DNA of 64,000 nt from Neorhizobium vignae (lineage in GTDB: Bacteria > Pseudomonadota > Alphaproteobacteria > Rhizobiales > Rhizobiaceae): the NCBI RefSeq assembly GCF_000732195.1, contig NZ_JNNU01000015.1, forward strand, positions 89,276 to 153,275, written 5' to 3'. The first letter of the stretch is position 1; every line of letters starts with the position of its first letter. The position numbers were made by a program, and so were the translations under genes. Positions 18,001-27,665 of this stretch are shown piece after piece. A model generated the notes under the pieces. It was not told where the DNA came from and did no database searches. It saw only the letters and a list, made by a program, of their open reading frames with translations.

Positions 18001-18009
18001 GGGTTGGGC

Positions 18010-19350
18010 ATGTCTGCTGTTGCCAAGGTACACGATCTCGAATGGTACTCGGAGGTCCCCCGGTCGGTCTGGAAACAGACGGTGACTGGTCTGGCGCTGA
18101 CGGCCATAGCCTTCGGCGGTTTTGGCACCTGGGCTGCGACGGCCCCGCTTGCGGCGGCCGTCATCGCCCAGGGCAGTTTCGTCGCAACCGGGCGCAACAA
18201 GATCGTGCAGCATTTCGAGGGCGGCATCATCAGGGAGCTGCTGGTCAGCGAGGGCGACCAGGTTGTCGAGAACCAGCCGTTGGTCAGGCTCGACGAGACC
18301 GCATCGCAGGCCAAGAAACGGGAATTCTTCCTCAGACGCGTCAGGCTGGAAGCGACGGCCGCCCGGCTTACCGCCCAGTCCGAGGGCGCCGACTCCATGA
18401 CGATTTCGTCATACCTGAACGATTTTAGGGATGACCCGGATGTTTCCGCGATCATCCTCACCCAACAGCTCAACTTCAAGGCCCAGCGCATGAAGCTGGC
18501 GACCGAGCTTTCTCTGCTGAAGCAGAACATGAAAGCGCTGGAGTTCCGCAGCGAAGGTTACACCCGGCACCGCGAGGCCATGTCGCGGCAACTCGCCCTG
18601 CTCAAGGACGAATACGATACCAAGCGGGTTCTGTTGACCAAGGGATTGCTGCGAGCAACCGAGGTCAGGGCGCTTCAACGGGCGATCGCCGATGCCGAAG
18701 GGCAGATCGGCCGGCTGGAGTCGGAGATATCGGAAACCGGTGCCCAGCTCCTGAAGGGACAGCAGGAGATCACGCGCGCTGAGGAGACATATCGGGAGGA
18801 AGCGCTCGACCGCCTGCAGTCGATCCAGGGCGAGCGTGATGCTTCGCGTGAACAATCACGGGAAGCCGACGACGTTCTGCGCCGCGCGACGATCCTTGCT
18901 CCGGTGTCAGGTACTGTCGTGCGGACATACTACCATACGACGGGTGGCGTTATCGAAAGCGGCAAGGGGATCATGGAGATCCTGCCTGCCGGTGTGCCGT
19001 TGATCATCGAGGCAAAGGTGCCTCGCAACGAAATCGACAGCGTCAAAGTCGGCCAGAAAGCCACGGTCCGCCTTATCGCATTGAACCAGCGCACCACCCC
19101 GGTCCTGCAGGGCGAGGTGTTCTATGTCTCCGCGGACGCAATGGAGGATAGCAAGGCAGGGCTCTCAAACCACGACGTCTATGTCGCGCGCATCAATATC
19201 TCGTCCGACGAGATCGCCCGCATCAAGGGGTTTACTCCGCAACCCGGGATGCCGGCGGAAATCATGATCCAGACTGCGGTCAGAACGTTCTTCAGCTATC
19301 TGGCCAAGCCGGTTGTGGACAGCATGTCGAGGGCGTTCACCGAGCGCTGA
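18010..19350 (+). CDS. HlyD/PrtE-family type I secretion membrane-fusion protein
   Basis: 446 residues. One N-terminal membrane segment (about 22-46, TGLALTAIAFGGFGTWAATAP) is followed by a lipoyl/barrel half (GSFVATGRNKIVQHFEGGII). Next come a long coiled-coil hairpin (about 95-290), the returning lipoyl half (ATILAPVSGTVVRTYYHTTGGV) and the beta-barrel/C-terminal domain with the family stretch PGMPAEIMIQTAVRTF. It bridges the ABC exporter to outer-membrane TolC. ATG 18010 has AGGGG 6 nt upstream. Confidence 0.93.
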   Translation: MSAVAKVHDLEWYSEVPRSVWKQTVTGLALTAIAFGGFGTWAATAPLAAAVIAQGSFVATGRNKIVQHFEGGIIRELLVSEGDQVVENQPLVRLDETASQAKKREFFLRRVRLEATAARLTAQSEGADSMTISSYLNDFRDDPDVSAIILTQQLNFKAQRMKLATELSLLKQNMKALEFRSEGYTRHREAMSRQLALLKDEYDTKRVLLTKGLLRATEVRALQRAIADAEGQIGRLESEISETGAQLLKGQQEITRAEETYREEALDRLQSIQGERDASREQSREADDVLRRATILAPVSGTVVRTYYHTTGGVIESGKGIMEILPAGVPLIIEAKVPRNEIDSVKVGQKATVRLIALNQRTTPVLQGEVFYVSADAMEDSKAGLSNHDVYVARINISSDEIARIKGFTPQPGMPAEIMIQTAVRTFFSYLAKPVVDSMSRAFTER

Positions 19351-19493
19351 TAAGCCCCACCTGTCGGGCCTACGCCAGGGGGCTACCTCTTAAGGCGTAG
19401 GTTCGCTGCCATCTTCAACGCGTCCTGTAAAGCCATTCGCCTTTACGGGCCTTCCAACCGGCGCTCCGGAGATGGGCTTTCCTCGCTTGTTCC

Positions 19494-19528
19494 CTAAAAG
19501 AAACCCTCGCTGATGAAACAGCGAGGGT
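19494..19528 (-). terminator. Rho-independent terminator on the minus strand
   Basis: On the minus strand, ACCCTCGCTG-TTTCAT-CAGCGAGGGT forms a perfect 10-bp stem followed by TTCTTTTAGG. No minus-strand gene is evident just upstream of it (19530-20400), so it may end an unannotated transcript. Confidence 0.6.
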
Positions 19529-19924
19529 GTCCGCAACACGGGAAATACTCGAGGCTGACAGGACGCCTCGGACAACATAACACCACGAGCGTTGAAAAAT
19601 GTCAGGTTCACCAAAAGGAGAAGGCCCGACCGTTTTTCCCGTTCGAGCCTTCAGCAGTCTGTTTGGCAAAAGTATTATTCCTTTATCTGCAAAAGACATC
19701 AACTCAATCAAAAGGATTAGGTTCTCTCATTCGTTGTGGATAGGATAAAATTTAATAATCACAGGTTGTTTTGTGTTTTTACATGCCAAGATTCGGGTGA
19801 AGTACACGAAACCCGACGGCAATTCGTTCGGCATTTGGTTGGCTAAATTAGGTGCGTGAAAATTACACTTGGGGTGTGGCCTGATTGCAATATCGCCGAT
19901 CTATGATTGTGTTATTTTATAGTG

Positions 19925-20001
19925 CGGACTTGAGCAGAACGCCTCGGGTTTCGGCGTTGTAGACTGGCCGGTTGCCACCTAGGCAGCCGGTCAGTTGTTT
20001 A
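19925..20001 (+). ncRNA. Candidate small RNA with two hairpins and a terminator
   Basis: Hairpin 1 is AACGCC (19938-19943) with GGCGTT (19953-19958). Hairpin 2 is ACTGGCCGG (19963-19971) with CCGGTCAGT (19987-19995), one mismatch and an inner TGCC/GGCA extension, ending in TTGTTT. The upstream TTTTATAGT could be a -10 region. Size and layout resemble rhizobial trans-acting sRNAs (I am reminded of the suhB/MmgR-type family), but I cannot confirm the family from sequence memory. Ends are approximate. Confidence 0.45.
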
Positions 20002-20421
20002 ATCAATACTTCATGGCGATGCCTTCGGTTCTGTGCCATGAAAGCGTGATATTCCGCCCCGTGAACCACAAGGCTGACCGCGTCGACAAAGATCTGACGA
20101 TTGTGTCTGTTGATCTTCTTCCAGGCTCGTAGTTTTGGACACCACTGTTCTTGGCCGCTTTCACGCTTTGGCTAGAGATGCCATCTGCCATCGGGCTGGC
20201 TTCTTCACCCTCCAGCTCGCGGACCTCCCAATCGGGCGGGAAAGTCCTCAGGCTCTGTGATCACGCCATTCCCGGACGGACAGATGTTTAGCCTTATGGC
20301 CGAATTGACGCAGCCACAGCCGCCAAGAGGCGCTGGCCCAGTCACCTAATTGGGAGTGGGTGCTTATCTACCGGCCTCCGGAAGTTGCTGTTAGGTTCTT
20401 TCGCAGGCAAAGGGGCGCGGG

Positions 20422-21507
20422 ATGGACAGGCGGGGCGGGCGTTTTACGGTGGTCGACGCATTGCGCGGCGTGGCAGCGATGGGAGTTGTCATTTATCATG
20501 CCGTTTCGGCCGGCCACCTGAAACGCCTCCTGGAAATTCTCCCTTCCTGGGTTGAGACGGCGTTGTTGAACGGCGGGCTGGGCGTTGCGGTCTTCTTCGT
20601 ACTCAGCGGTTTCGTCATCGCCCATTCACTTTACAACAAGCCGATGTCCCTTCCGGAATTCGGGCGTTTCACCCTGAGGCGATCGCTGCGACTGGATCCG
20701 GCCTACTGGGTTTCCATCGCGGTGACCATCGCCTTTGCTGCCCTGTCGTCATATCTGGTTTCCGGAAAGCAGATGCCCGACCTTACCGCTCCCCAGATCG
20801 TTTCTCACCTCTTCTATCTACAGGACCTGCTGGAGTTTCCCGCAATCAGTGCTGTCTATTGGACGCTCTGTCTCGAAATCCAGTTCTACCTCGTCTACGC
20901 GCTGCTCATGAGCATTCGCGGCTCCAGAACGGTTCTGGTCGTCGCAGCATGCGTCATCAGCCTTTTCTGGCCGCTTGGCTTCGGCCCGGACGTGTGGCCG
21001 GGTCTCTTCCTGCCGCTTTGGTATGGCTTTCTTCTCGGTGCGGCGGCCTATTGGGCATGGCGGGAGCCGAAACTGGTGCCGCTTTTCGGAGCCTATGCCG
21101 GGATAATCTTTCTAGCGGGCATGTATTCGGGAAATGCCTTTGGCGTGGTCTGCTCTGCCGCCGCATTCGTTCTTTTCGGCTCGGCTGTGTCCGGGCGGAT
21201 CAGTTCCGGGCTGAATTGGCGATGGCTGCAGTTCCTGGGGCTGATCTCCTACTCGCTCTACCTGACCCATAACCTGGTTATCGGCGCGGTGTTTCGGGTA
21301 GCCGTGATGGTCGGAGCCGCCTCGCCGTTGGGGGTGTTCATTTGGTGGGTTGTGTCGCTGCTCTGCTGCGTTGCCTTTGCCGCTACATTCTGGTGGCTGA
21401 TAGAGCGGCCCAGCATGGAGTTGTCGAAGCGGCTCGGCCAGCGCAAGGACCCGGATTTGCCTCCGCAGAACGTCGCTCCTGTCGCCGTTCGGCACCTGGC
21501 GCAATGA
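20422..21507 (+). CDS. Acyltransferase family 3 membrane protein (OafA/ExoZ-like)
   Basis: 361 residues, about ten membrane helices. The family opening is clear: VVDALRGVAAMGVVIYHAV with the active-site-type His, then GGLGVAVFFVLSGFVIAHS and RRSLRLDPAYWVSI. Such enzymes move acetyl or succinyl groups onto envelope or exopolysaccharide sugars. ATG 20422 has AAGGGG 6 nt upstream. It is the first gene of the polysaccharide locus, preceded by the long gene-free region. Confidence 0.9.
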   Translation: MDRRGGRFTVVDALRGVAAMGVVIYHAVSAGHLKRLLEILPSWVETALLNGGLGVAVFFVLSGFVIAHSLYNKPMSLPEFGRFTLRRSLRLDPAYWVSIAVTIAFAALSSYLVSGKQMPDLTAPQIVSHLFYLQDLLEFPAISAVYWTLCLEIQFYLVYALLMSIRGSRTVLVVAACVISLFWPLGFGPDVWPGLFLPLWYGFLLGAAAYWAWREPKLVPLFGAYAGIIFLAGMYSGNAFGVVCSAAAFVLFGSAVSGRISSGLNWRWLQFLGLISYSLYLTHNLVIGAVFRVAVMVGAASPLGVFIWWVVSLLCCVAFAATFWWLIERPSMELSKRLGQRKDPDLPPQNVAPVAVRHLAQ

Positions 21508-21698
21508 TGCCCTGCGTTGATCCACGTCGGAAGCGTCCTGGCCGGCCCGGCGATGATGGACAGGTAAGTGCAATCAGGGAAACAATTCGCGTGGCTCGGC
21601 GGATGCCGAAAATTGGCGAAGGACGTCGATAAACATCATCAGCCGAGGCGTGGATCGCCCGGATAACAAAGCATCACGGGACGACCGGCAGGAGACTG

Positions 21699-23273
21699 CT
21701 ATCGCGCGATACTTACGGAGCCCGTTTCTGATTGGAGCTCCCTGCGCATGAGGATTTTCTCTACTGCAAGCCACTTGGGATTGCTGTCGCTCTCATTTTC
21801 CAACAGCCCCCAACTGCCCCACTTGCTCGCATCCGTCATTGAAGAATATAGCGCATAGACATCTCCACCGGATCGCTGCCAGATATTCAGATGGAGGAGA
21901 TAGAGATCGCCCATCCGTCTGTCACGATTTGCCGCTATGAAGAGGTTCGTCATCCTCTCGTTGTTTTCTGCACCAGTATGTCCGACAAGATGTTGTCCGC
22001 CTTCATAGGCGTAAAGCTTGACGCCATATTTCCTGGCAACGGAAGCCTGAGCCTCGATCATCTTCCGATTGTCGTTTAATACTTCCCGTTCAAGTTCCGT
22101 GAACAACTGGGCCAAAGGCCATCTGGAAACCGCTTCAGCTCGCTCAGGCGACCCGAGACTGCCGCCAAAATAGGGCGCGATGGCAAGGACGTCCGCATGC
22201 GCCCGCACGCCCTTCCACGACAGTATCGTTTCACTGGTCCAATCATTTACGGATTGAGCAGAATAAATCCCGACGACCCTTTGCGCCTGTCCACGAAATA
22301 CGTCTTCCCAGATGGCAAGAATTTCCGTTGTCCGCTGGGCATAGTAGCGGAGTTGGGCTTCGAACTCGTTGCTCGAAAGTCCGAGCTCGAGCCCCTTTTC
22401 CTTCGCATGCTCCGCCTGGCCGAAACTGGAATTCCAGACCTCGTTGGAATATTCCACATTCACCATCAGGTTTCCGTCCAAGCCGTCTTTCACCTGCTGT
22501 GCGAACCGGCGGATGTAATCGTCATCGGCTTGGTGAGGCATGTTGAACCAAGGGTCGATTTTTAGCTCGTTACTCAGTTCGATCATGTACTCAAGCGGCG
22601 TTCCGGCATCGGATTTACCGAAGTGGCCCACACGGGGCCGATCATCCCAGCTGCGGACCGCCGAGTTATTGGTAGCCATCCAGTCCATGAAGCGTAGCGT
22701 AGACATGCGCTTCAACCGCCTGAGGAAGGGCTCGCGGAATCGTTGTGTCGGCCTTTTGCCTCGTTCGTAGACACGGATGTTGCGGATCGGATCGGAAGGA
22801 TCGGTTTCCATCAAGATTGTGGTGAAAGCCGCGTCCTTGCGAAGATTTCGCACGTCATCGCGCCCCGGCAAACGCGCCTCCAGTTCCGCGCCTTCGTGAT
22901 ATCCGAGTTTTCCCTTGCCATCATAATAAACCGAGAGATTTACAGGCAGATTTCTCCGTTCACGGGAGAAGATCAGGAAACTCTCGATCGTAGAGTTCGC
23001 CGGGACGTTCAACGGGTAACCGTCCGGTGTCATCGGCGGTAACGGCGTGTCCCATGTGAAGGGCGCGCCTCTGACCTGCACACGCCAGCGTGAGGCGTTA
23101 TAGGCCAGGTCCGAGAAAACCTGCTCGGTCGCCCAATAATTCATGGGGCTTAGATTCACGCCCAAACGGCTTGGATAATCCTCTCTGGCTGAGGCTTGCC
23201 CAAACGAAAAGGCGTTGAAAGATTCGGTGGCTGCAAGACCTGCCAGCATTTGAAGAAGTGTTCGGCGGTTCAC
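21699..23273 (-). CDS. Tat-exported glycoside hydrolase-like protein
   Basis: 524 residues with a twin-arginine signal (NRRTLLQMLAG...) at the N-terminus. The rest has a TIM-barrel look: LGVNLSPMNYW, DPWFNMPHQADDDYIRRFA, VNVEYSNEVWNSSFGQ (a Glu in a glycosidase-like setting) and YAYEGGQHLVGH (second possible catalytic Glu). Similar proteins are annotated as cellulose-binding or hypothetical in exopolysaccharide loci. Probably periplasmic, trimming or processing the polymer. The start is GTG 23273 with GGAG upstream. Base composition is visibly lower in GC than the flanking catabolic genes. Confidence 0.72.
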   Translation of the reverse strand: MNRRTLLQMLAGLAATESFNAFSFGQASAREDYPSRLGVNLSPMNYWATEQVFSDLAYNASRWRVQVRGAPFTWDTPLPPMTPDGYPLNVPANSTIESFLIFSRERRNLPVNLSVYYDGKGKLGYHEGAELEARLPGRDDVRNLRKDAAFTTILMETDPSDPIRNIRVYERGKRPTQRFREPFLRRLKRMSTLRFMDWMATNNSAVRSWDDRPRVGHFGKSDAGTPLEYMIELSNELKIDPWFNMPHQADDDYIRRFAQQVKDGLDGNLMVNVEYSNEVWNSSFGQAEHAKEKGLELGLSSNEFEAQLRYYAQRTTEILAIWEDVFRGQAQRVVGIYSAQSVNDWTSETILSWKGVRAHADVLAIAPYFGGSLGSPERAEAVSRWPLAQLFTELEREVLNDNRKMIEAQASVARKYGVKLYAYEGGQHLVGHTGAENNERMTNLFIAANRDRRMGDLYLLHLNIWQRSGGDVYALYSSMTDASKWGSWGLLENESDSNPKWLAVEKILMRRELQSETGSVSIAR

Positions 23274-23562
23274 GGCAGATGTTCTCCGTATTCACTCGGA
23301 TATCTGTTGCAGTGCTGTCGCGGAACGAGGCCGTCCACTACCAAACGAGATAATACAAGGCGCCCGCGAGCAAGCTGCGCATTAGTCGTATGCCGCCTCC
23401 AAAGTTAGTAGGTGGGAATCCCTTTTACCGTGTGGCGACCTGCAACCGAATGGGTAGCATTTCAACGTAGCGGGATACCTTGCTCAATAGCAGCGGGTGG
23501 CGGGGAAAATATAGAATATGCGGGCGTTCCTCAGATCATTGCGACGAGGCAAGAGACGTTAG

Positions 23563-25137
23563 ATGCCAGAATTCCTGCGCTCTCTTGTCTATGTATTGAT
23601 AGTCGCGGCCCCTGCCCTTTGGGTCGGCGGGAAGATAGCGGTACCGATAATCGGTCAGGCTGAGTTCCGCCTTTGGCGAAATTGCTGGCTGCTGGCCACC
23701 GTCATCACCTTTCTATCCAGGGGTTTCTTTGATTTTGCTGTCGCGCTGGCCCTCGTGAGCTTTTATGTTCACCGATACTCCAAGCATCCGGTTTTTTTCT
23801 ATATAGTCCTGATGTTTGTTGCGCCCTGCGTGCCTATCCCCAGCGGCATACCTGGCATCTTCAACAAGATTCTTGATCTCGATCCTCCTCGTTGGCTGGC
23901 GATTACAATTCTCCTGCCGATTGCGCTCAGGCTATTGAGGGACCGAGGCACTCGGGAATTTCGGGGCCTGGATGTTCTTGTAATTGCCTTCGTGGCGTAT
24001 ACCTCGCTGCTTTCTGTAAGGTTGGAAGATTTCAATTCCATTCTTCGAGTCCTGGCCGGCAATTTTCTCGATATCTGCCTTCCTTACTTTGTTTTCAGCC
24101 GGGTGATCCGCTCCAGTCTTGATATGAACAAAGCGCTCCTCGCCTTTGTGGTCGGCGTGCTTCCCCTGAGTGCCGTCGGGGTTCTGGAGATATCGAAAAG
24201 CTGGCGCGTCTATTATGTCGTCGTGCAAGAATGGGACGTGTTTCTCATAACCGCCTATCTATTTCGAGACGGGCTCTTGCGTGCTTCAGCCACGTCTATC
24301 GAGGCGATCGCATTCGGCTTCGTCTGCATGACCGGAGCCGGTTGTCTCTTGGCTCTCCGAAGCCCCGTCCCGCTGGGTACCTGGCGTTATGCGGCACTGG
24401 GCATATTGGTGCTCGGGCTGCTCTCGAGCGTGTCACGAGGCCCTTGGCTGGGTTTCGCATTCTGTATCTTGTTCTTGACCATCACCAGTCCGAAGAGGTC
24501 TTTCAGGCTGGCTCTTGCCGGTTTGCCCGGGGTGGTTGCGTTGCTGTTCCTGCATCCCCCATTTCTTGACCGCTTCATAAACCTGCTCCCGTTTGTCGGG
24601 TCGGCAGACAAGAGCAGCGAAACTTACAGATCCAGCCTTTTCGAAAATTCCCTGATAGTCATCCAGCGTTATCCGCTGTTCGGTTCGGCTTCATTCCTGA
24701 AGGAACCAGAGATGCAGACCATGATACAGGGGCAGGGTATCATCGATATTGTGAATACCTATCTGCAGGTCGCGCTATATTACGGACTGATCGGTCTTTT
24801 TATATTTGTATTATATTTCGCCTTTATTGTGTGGGCGCTGACCCGAAAATCGTTTGGGGGCAATTCGGATGCGTTAAACTACAAGGCAGTTTTGGGTATC
24901 ATGGTCGCGATGCTCCTGGTGATTATCACGACCAGCAGCGTTTCTTTCATACCCTATATATATTGGACTTTCTCCGCCATGTGCGCCGCAATTCTCGCTC
25001 CGAGCTTCGCCGGCAATCGGGAAGATCTTCCACGGCAGGTCACGAAACCTCTGAGGGTTCTCGGCTTGAACCCGCTGGCCCGCCAAGGTTCTCCGGACGA
25101 TCGCAGAAAGAAGATGCGAGTGTTGGGCATGCACTGA
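23563..25137 (+). CDS. O-antigen ligase/Wzy-like polysaccharide polymerase
   Basis: 524 residues, about 11-12 membrane helices and a large loop at about 320-390 (DKSSETYRSSLFENSLIVIQ, RYPLFGSASFLK), the pattern of the Wzy/WaaL superfamily. It would polymerise repeat units at the periplasmic face. It is divergent from the Tat-exported protein. ATG 23563 has only a weak ribosome-binding site. GC is lower than in the surroundings, as is common for wzy genes. Confidence 0.85.
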   Translation: MPEFLRSLVYVLIVAAPALWVGGKIAVPIIGQAEFRLWRNCWLLATVITFLSRGFFDFAVALALVSFYVHRYSKHPVFFYIVLMFVAPCVPIPSGIPGIFNKILDLDPPRWLAITILLPIALRLLRDRGTREFRGLDVLVIAFVAYTSLLSVRLEDFNSILRVLAGNFLDICLPYFVFSRVIRSSLDMNKALLAFVVGVLPLSAVGVLEISKSWRVYYVVVQEWDVFLITAYLFRDGLLRASATSIEAIAFGFVCMTGAGCLLALRSPVPLGTWRYAALGILVLGLLSSVSRGPWLGFAFCILFLTITSPKRSFRLALAGLPGVVALLFLHPPFLDRFINLLPFVGSADKSSETYRSSLFENSLIVIQRYPLFGSASFLKEPEMQTMIQGQGIIDIVNTYLQVALYYGLIGLFIFVLYFAFIVWALTRKSFGGNSDALNYKAVLGIMVAMLLVIITTSSVSFIPYIYWTFSAMCAAILAPSFAGNREDLPRQVTKPLRVLGLNPLARQGSPDDRRKKMRVLGMH

Positions 25138-25178
25138 AGGGACGCAAGCTGCGAACCTTCGGCGCATATTGATTTGAA

Positions 25179-26192
25179 CTATTTATACTCGATGATCCGC
25201 TGCCGGCGATTGATCAGCCGGTTTAGATAGAACTGCGCGATGCCCTGCATTTCCGGGAATTTGCCCAGGACGTCGAAAGTTGCGAAAAGCAGAGCATTCC
25301 CGAGCGCCGGTCGCGTACGCCGAGCCAGGCGCAGCAGCTGAAGCGGATAGAGGAGCAGAAGCGCCAGGGCGGCGGGGTGAAAAGCCGCGCCCGCGATTGC
25401 GACCAACGGCAGCAAACCGCCCCAGCAAACCGCGCGCCGGAAATTTCTCGCCCATATCCGGGATGGCGATGTCCGATGGAGATGAGACACCTGCGCATAG
25501 GCATGCCCGCAGCGCACGCTTCTGCGCCACCATTGGCTCAGGCGGCTTATATCGGCATCGTGGCGTGTCATTTCGGAAGGGAGGCGCCAGATCTTCCAGC
25601 CTCTTTCGCGCAGACGGATGCAAAGTTCGGGCTCTTCCCCCGCGATCAGCCCCGCGGAGTAACCTCCGAGATCCTTGAGGACGGTGGCTCTGATGAGGAT
25701 ATCGCCGCCGCATGCCTGAACTTCGCCCGGCGCCCCGTCCCATTCGCGGTCGCACATGGCATTGAAGATGGTGCGTTCCGGATACCGTTCGCGCCGTCGT
25801 CCGAAGACCAGCGCGACATCCTTGCGCATGACCAGAAAGGTTGCGGCTGTCGCTATCCATCCGGTGTCGAGTTCGCAGTCCCCGTCCAGAAACTGCACGA
25901 AAACGGTTTCGGGCCAGCGCCGCATGACGGCGTCGAAACCTGCATTGCGCGCGCGCGCCGCGGTGAAAGGAATTGTCATGTCCAGCGGCACGACCTCCGC
26001 GCAGAGGGCGGCCGCCGCTTCGGCGCTTCCGTCGGACGAGGCCGAATCCACATAGACCGTACGGTGGCGATGGGTTTTGAGCGAACTGAGGCAGTCGATA
26101 AGGCGCTGCCCTTCGTTGCGTCCGATGACCACGATGCCGACATCGGCGCCGATCCCGGAATAGCCGCGGTGCATTAGGATATCTGTGTCCAT
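25179..26192 (-). CDS. Glycosyltransferase family 2
   Basis: 337 residues. GT-A fold markers: VGIVVIGRNEGQRLIDCLSSL, VYVDSASSDGSAEAA, FVQFLDGDCELDTGWI (DxD-like DGD), then GGYSAGLIAGEEPELCIRLRERGW. The C-terminus has one or two hydrophobic segments (GGLLPLVAIAGAAFHPAALALLLL), so it is membrane-associated. ATG 26192 is preferred to 26267, which has no ribosome-binding site. It should add a sugar to the lipid-linked repeat unit. Confidence 0.87.
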   Translation of the reverse strand: MDTDILMHRGYSGIGADVGIVVIGRNEGQRLIDCLSSLKTHRHRTVYVDSASSDGSAEAAAALCAEVVPLDMTIPFTAARARNAGFDAVMRRWPETVFVQFLDGDCELDTGWIATAATFLVMRKDVALVFGRRRERYPERTIFNAMCDREWDGAPGEVQACGGDILIRATVLKDLGGYSAGLIAGEEPELCIRLRERGWKIWRLPSEMTRHDADISRLSQWWRRSVRCGHAYAQVSHLHRTSPSRIWARNFRRAVCWGGLLPLVAIAGAAFHPAALALLLLYPLQLLRLARRTRPALGNALLFATFDVLGKFPEMQGIAQFYLNRLINRRQRIIEYK

Positions 26193-26433
26193 GTGTGCTT
26201 GTTCCCGGCCGTCGGTTTGGCGATCGTCACCAGTCGCGATCTCGGCTTGCCAACCTGGTAAGCCCATATTCTATTTGTAGAATTCGCGATCGCGGCTGTA
26301 AATTTACCTCTTTGGTGGAAGCCGGTGCCGCAGCTCTAAGCTCTTTGTCCCACTGAGCCTCCGAAGCCCTTTTTGCTATACCGGTTCCAAGGGGATTGCC
26401 GATGATCGGCAAAGATGAAGGGATGTTTGTGGA

Positions 26434-27639
26434 ATGCGGATTGCGTATTTCACCAACCAGTATCCGGCGCCGAGCCACACATTCATACGGCGCGAAATCG
26501 TTGCGCTGGAGGCGAGGGGGCATCGGGTGGAACGATATGCGGTGCGTCCCTTTCGTGGCGCGTTGAAGGATCCCGACGACATCGGAGAAGCTCGACGTAC
26601 CAGCCATATCCTGCGCACCCCGATGATAAAGGCCATGGCGAGCGTCGCGCGCCAACTGCTTTCCCGCCCCGGAAATTCGTTGAAGGCATTGGGAGGCGCG
26701 TTCCGGTTCGCAAGGACATCCGGCGGACGTTACCTGCACCACCTGGCATATTTCTTCGAAGCGATGATCCTGGCCGATTGGTGCCGCAGGGACGAGATCG
26801 ATCACCTGCATGTGCATTTCGGCACTAACCCCGCGACGGTTGCGACACTGGCGCATCAGATCGGCGGCATGAAGTTCAGTTTCACAGTCCACGGGCCGGA
26901 GGAATTCGATCGGCCCGAAACGCTGGGGCTCGGCGACAAGATCAGGGCTTCGTCATTTGTCGTCGCCGTCAGCTCCTATGGGCGCAGCCAGCTGCTGCGC
27001 TGGGCCGACCTTGGAGATTGGCGGAAGATCGAGGTCGTTCATTGCGGCATCGACCAGCGCTACCTGAGCGACGAAGTGGACGTGCATGGCACCAGCCAGC
27101 GCCTTGTCTGCATTGCGCGGCTTTCCGAACAGAAAGGCCATCTCCTTCTGCTGCAGGCGGCGGCAAACCTGCGGGCCGAGGGGATGCGCTTCCAACTCGT
27201 CCTCGTCGGCGACGGCCCGCTGCGGGCTGAAATCGGACATGAGATCGAACGGCTCGGCCTTGGCGATACGGTCGTGCTGACCGGCACGATCTCGCAGGAC
27301 GACGTGCGCAGCGAAATCCTTCGGGCCAAGGCGCTGGTCCTGCCAAGTTTCGCGGAGGGCCTTCCCGTCGTGCTGATGGAAAGCATGGCGCTGAAGCGTC
27401 CGGTGATCTCGACCTATATTGCCGGCATCCCCGAGCTCGTTCAACCGGACAACGGCTGGCTCGTTCCGGCCGGCGATCTGGAGGCGCTGGCCGGCGCAAT
27501 GCGGCAGGCGCTGTTCGCAAGCGATGTCGAGTTGTTTCGCAAAGGCGAGGCGGGACGGCGCCGGACGCTCGAACGGCATGACATCAACAGATCGGCGGCG
27601 GCGCTGGAAATACTGATGGCCCGACCGGGAGTTGTTTAA
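26434..27639 (+). CDS. Glycosyltransferase family 4
   Basis: 401 residues with GT-B fold: N-terminal YFTNQYPAPSHTFIRREIVAL, middle HLHVHFGTNPATVATLAHQ, and the GT4 donor-site segment FAEGLPVVLMESMALKRPVIST (E-x7-E-like). Resembles the ExoL/AmsK/colanic-acid GT4 group. The start ATG 26434 has GGGATG upstream. It is divergent from the GT2 gene. Confidence 0.9.
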   Translation: MRIAYFTNQYPAPSHTFIRREIVALEARGHRVERYAVRPFRGALKDPDDIGEARRTSHILRTPMIKAMASVARQLLSRPGNSLKALGGAFRFARTSGGRYLHHLAYFFEAMILADWCRRDEIDHLHVHFGTNPATVATLAHQIGGMKFSFTVHGPEEFDRPETLGLGDKIRASSFVVAVSSYGRSQLLRWADLGDWRKIEVVHCGIDQRYLSDEVDVHGTSQRLVCIARLSEQKGHLLLLQAAANLRAEGMRFQLVLVGDGPLRAEIGHEIERLGLGDTVVLTGTISQDDVRSEILRAKALVLPSFAEGLPVVLMESMALKRPVISTYIAGIPELVQPDNGWLVPAGDLEALAGAMRQALFASDVELFRKGEAGRRRTLERHDINRSAAALEILMARPGVV

Positions 27640-27665
27640 ACCGGTCGGTGTCTTTGCGAAGGCGG

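Larger units (their letters stand above)
19351..20421. other. Gene-free 1.07-kb region rich in hairpins
   Basis: No convincing protein gene on either strand. Inverted repeats are CCTACGCC/GGCGTAGG (19369-19401), the minus-strand terminator at 19503-19528, GAAGGCCCGA/TCGAGCCTTC (19620-19652, one mismatch) and the small-RNA-like pair at 19938-19995. The segment 20000-20200 could be a decayed gene remnant, but I cannot identify it. Confidence 0.6.

Noticed and set aside
19360..19420. tRNA-like segment (GGTTCG near a CCTACGCC stem)
   Set aside because: No acceptor stem, D-arm or consistent anticodon arm could be fitted.
20003..20191. Possible small gene or transposase remnant
   Set aside because: Neither strand gives a recognisable protein; too weak to call an insertion sequence.
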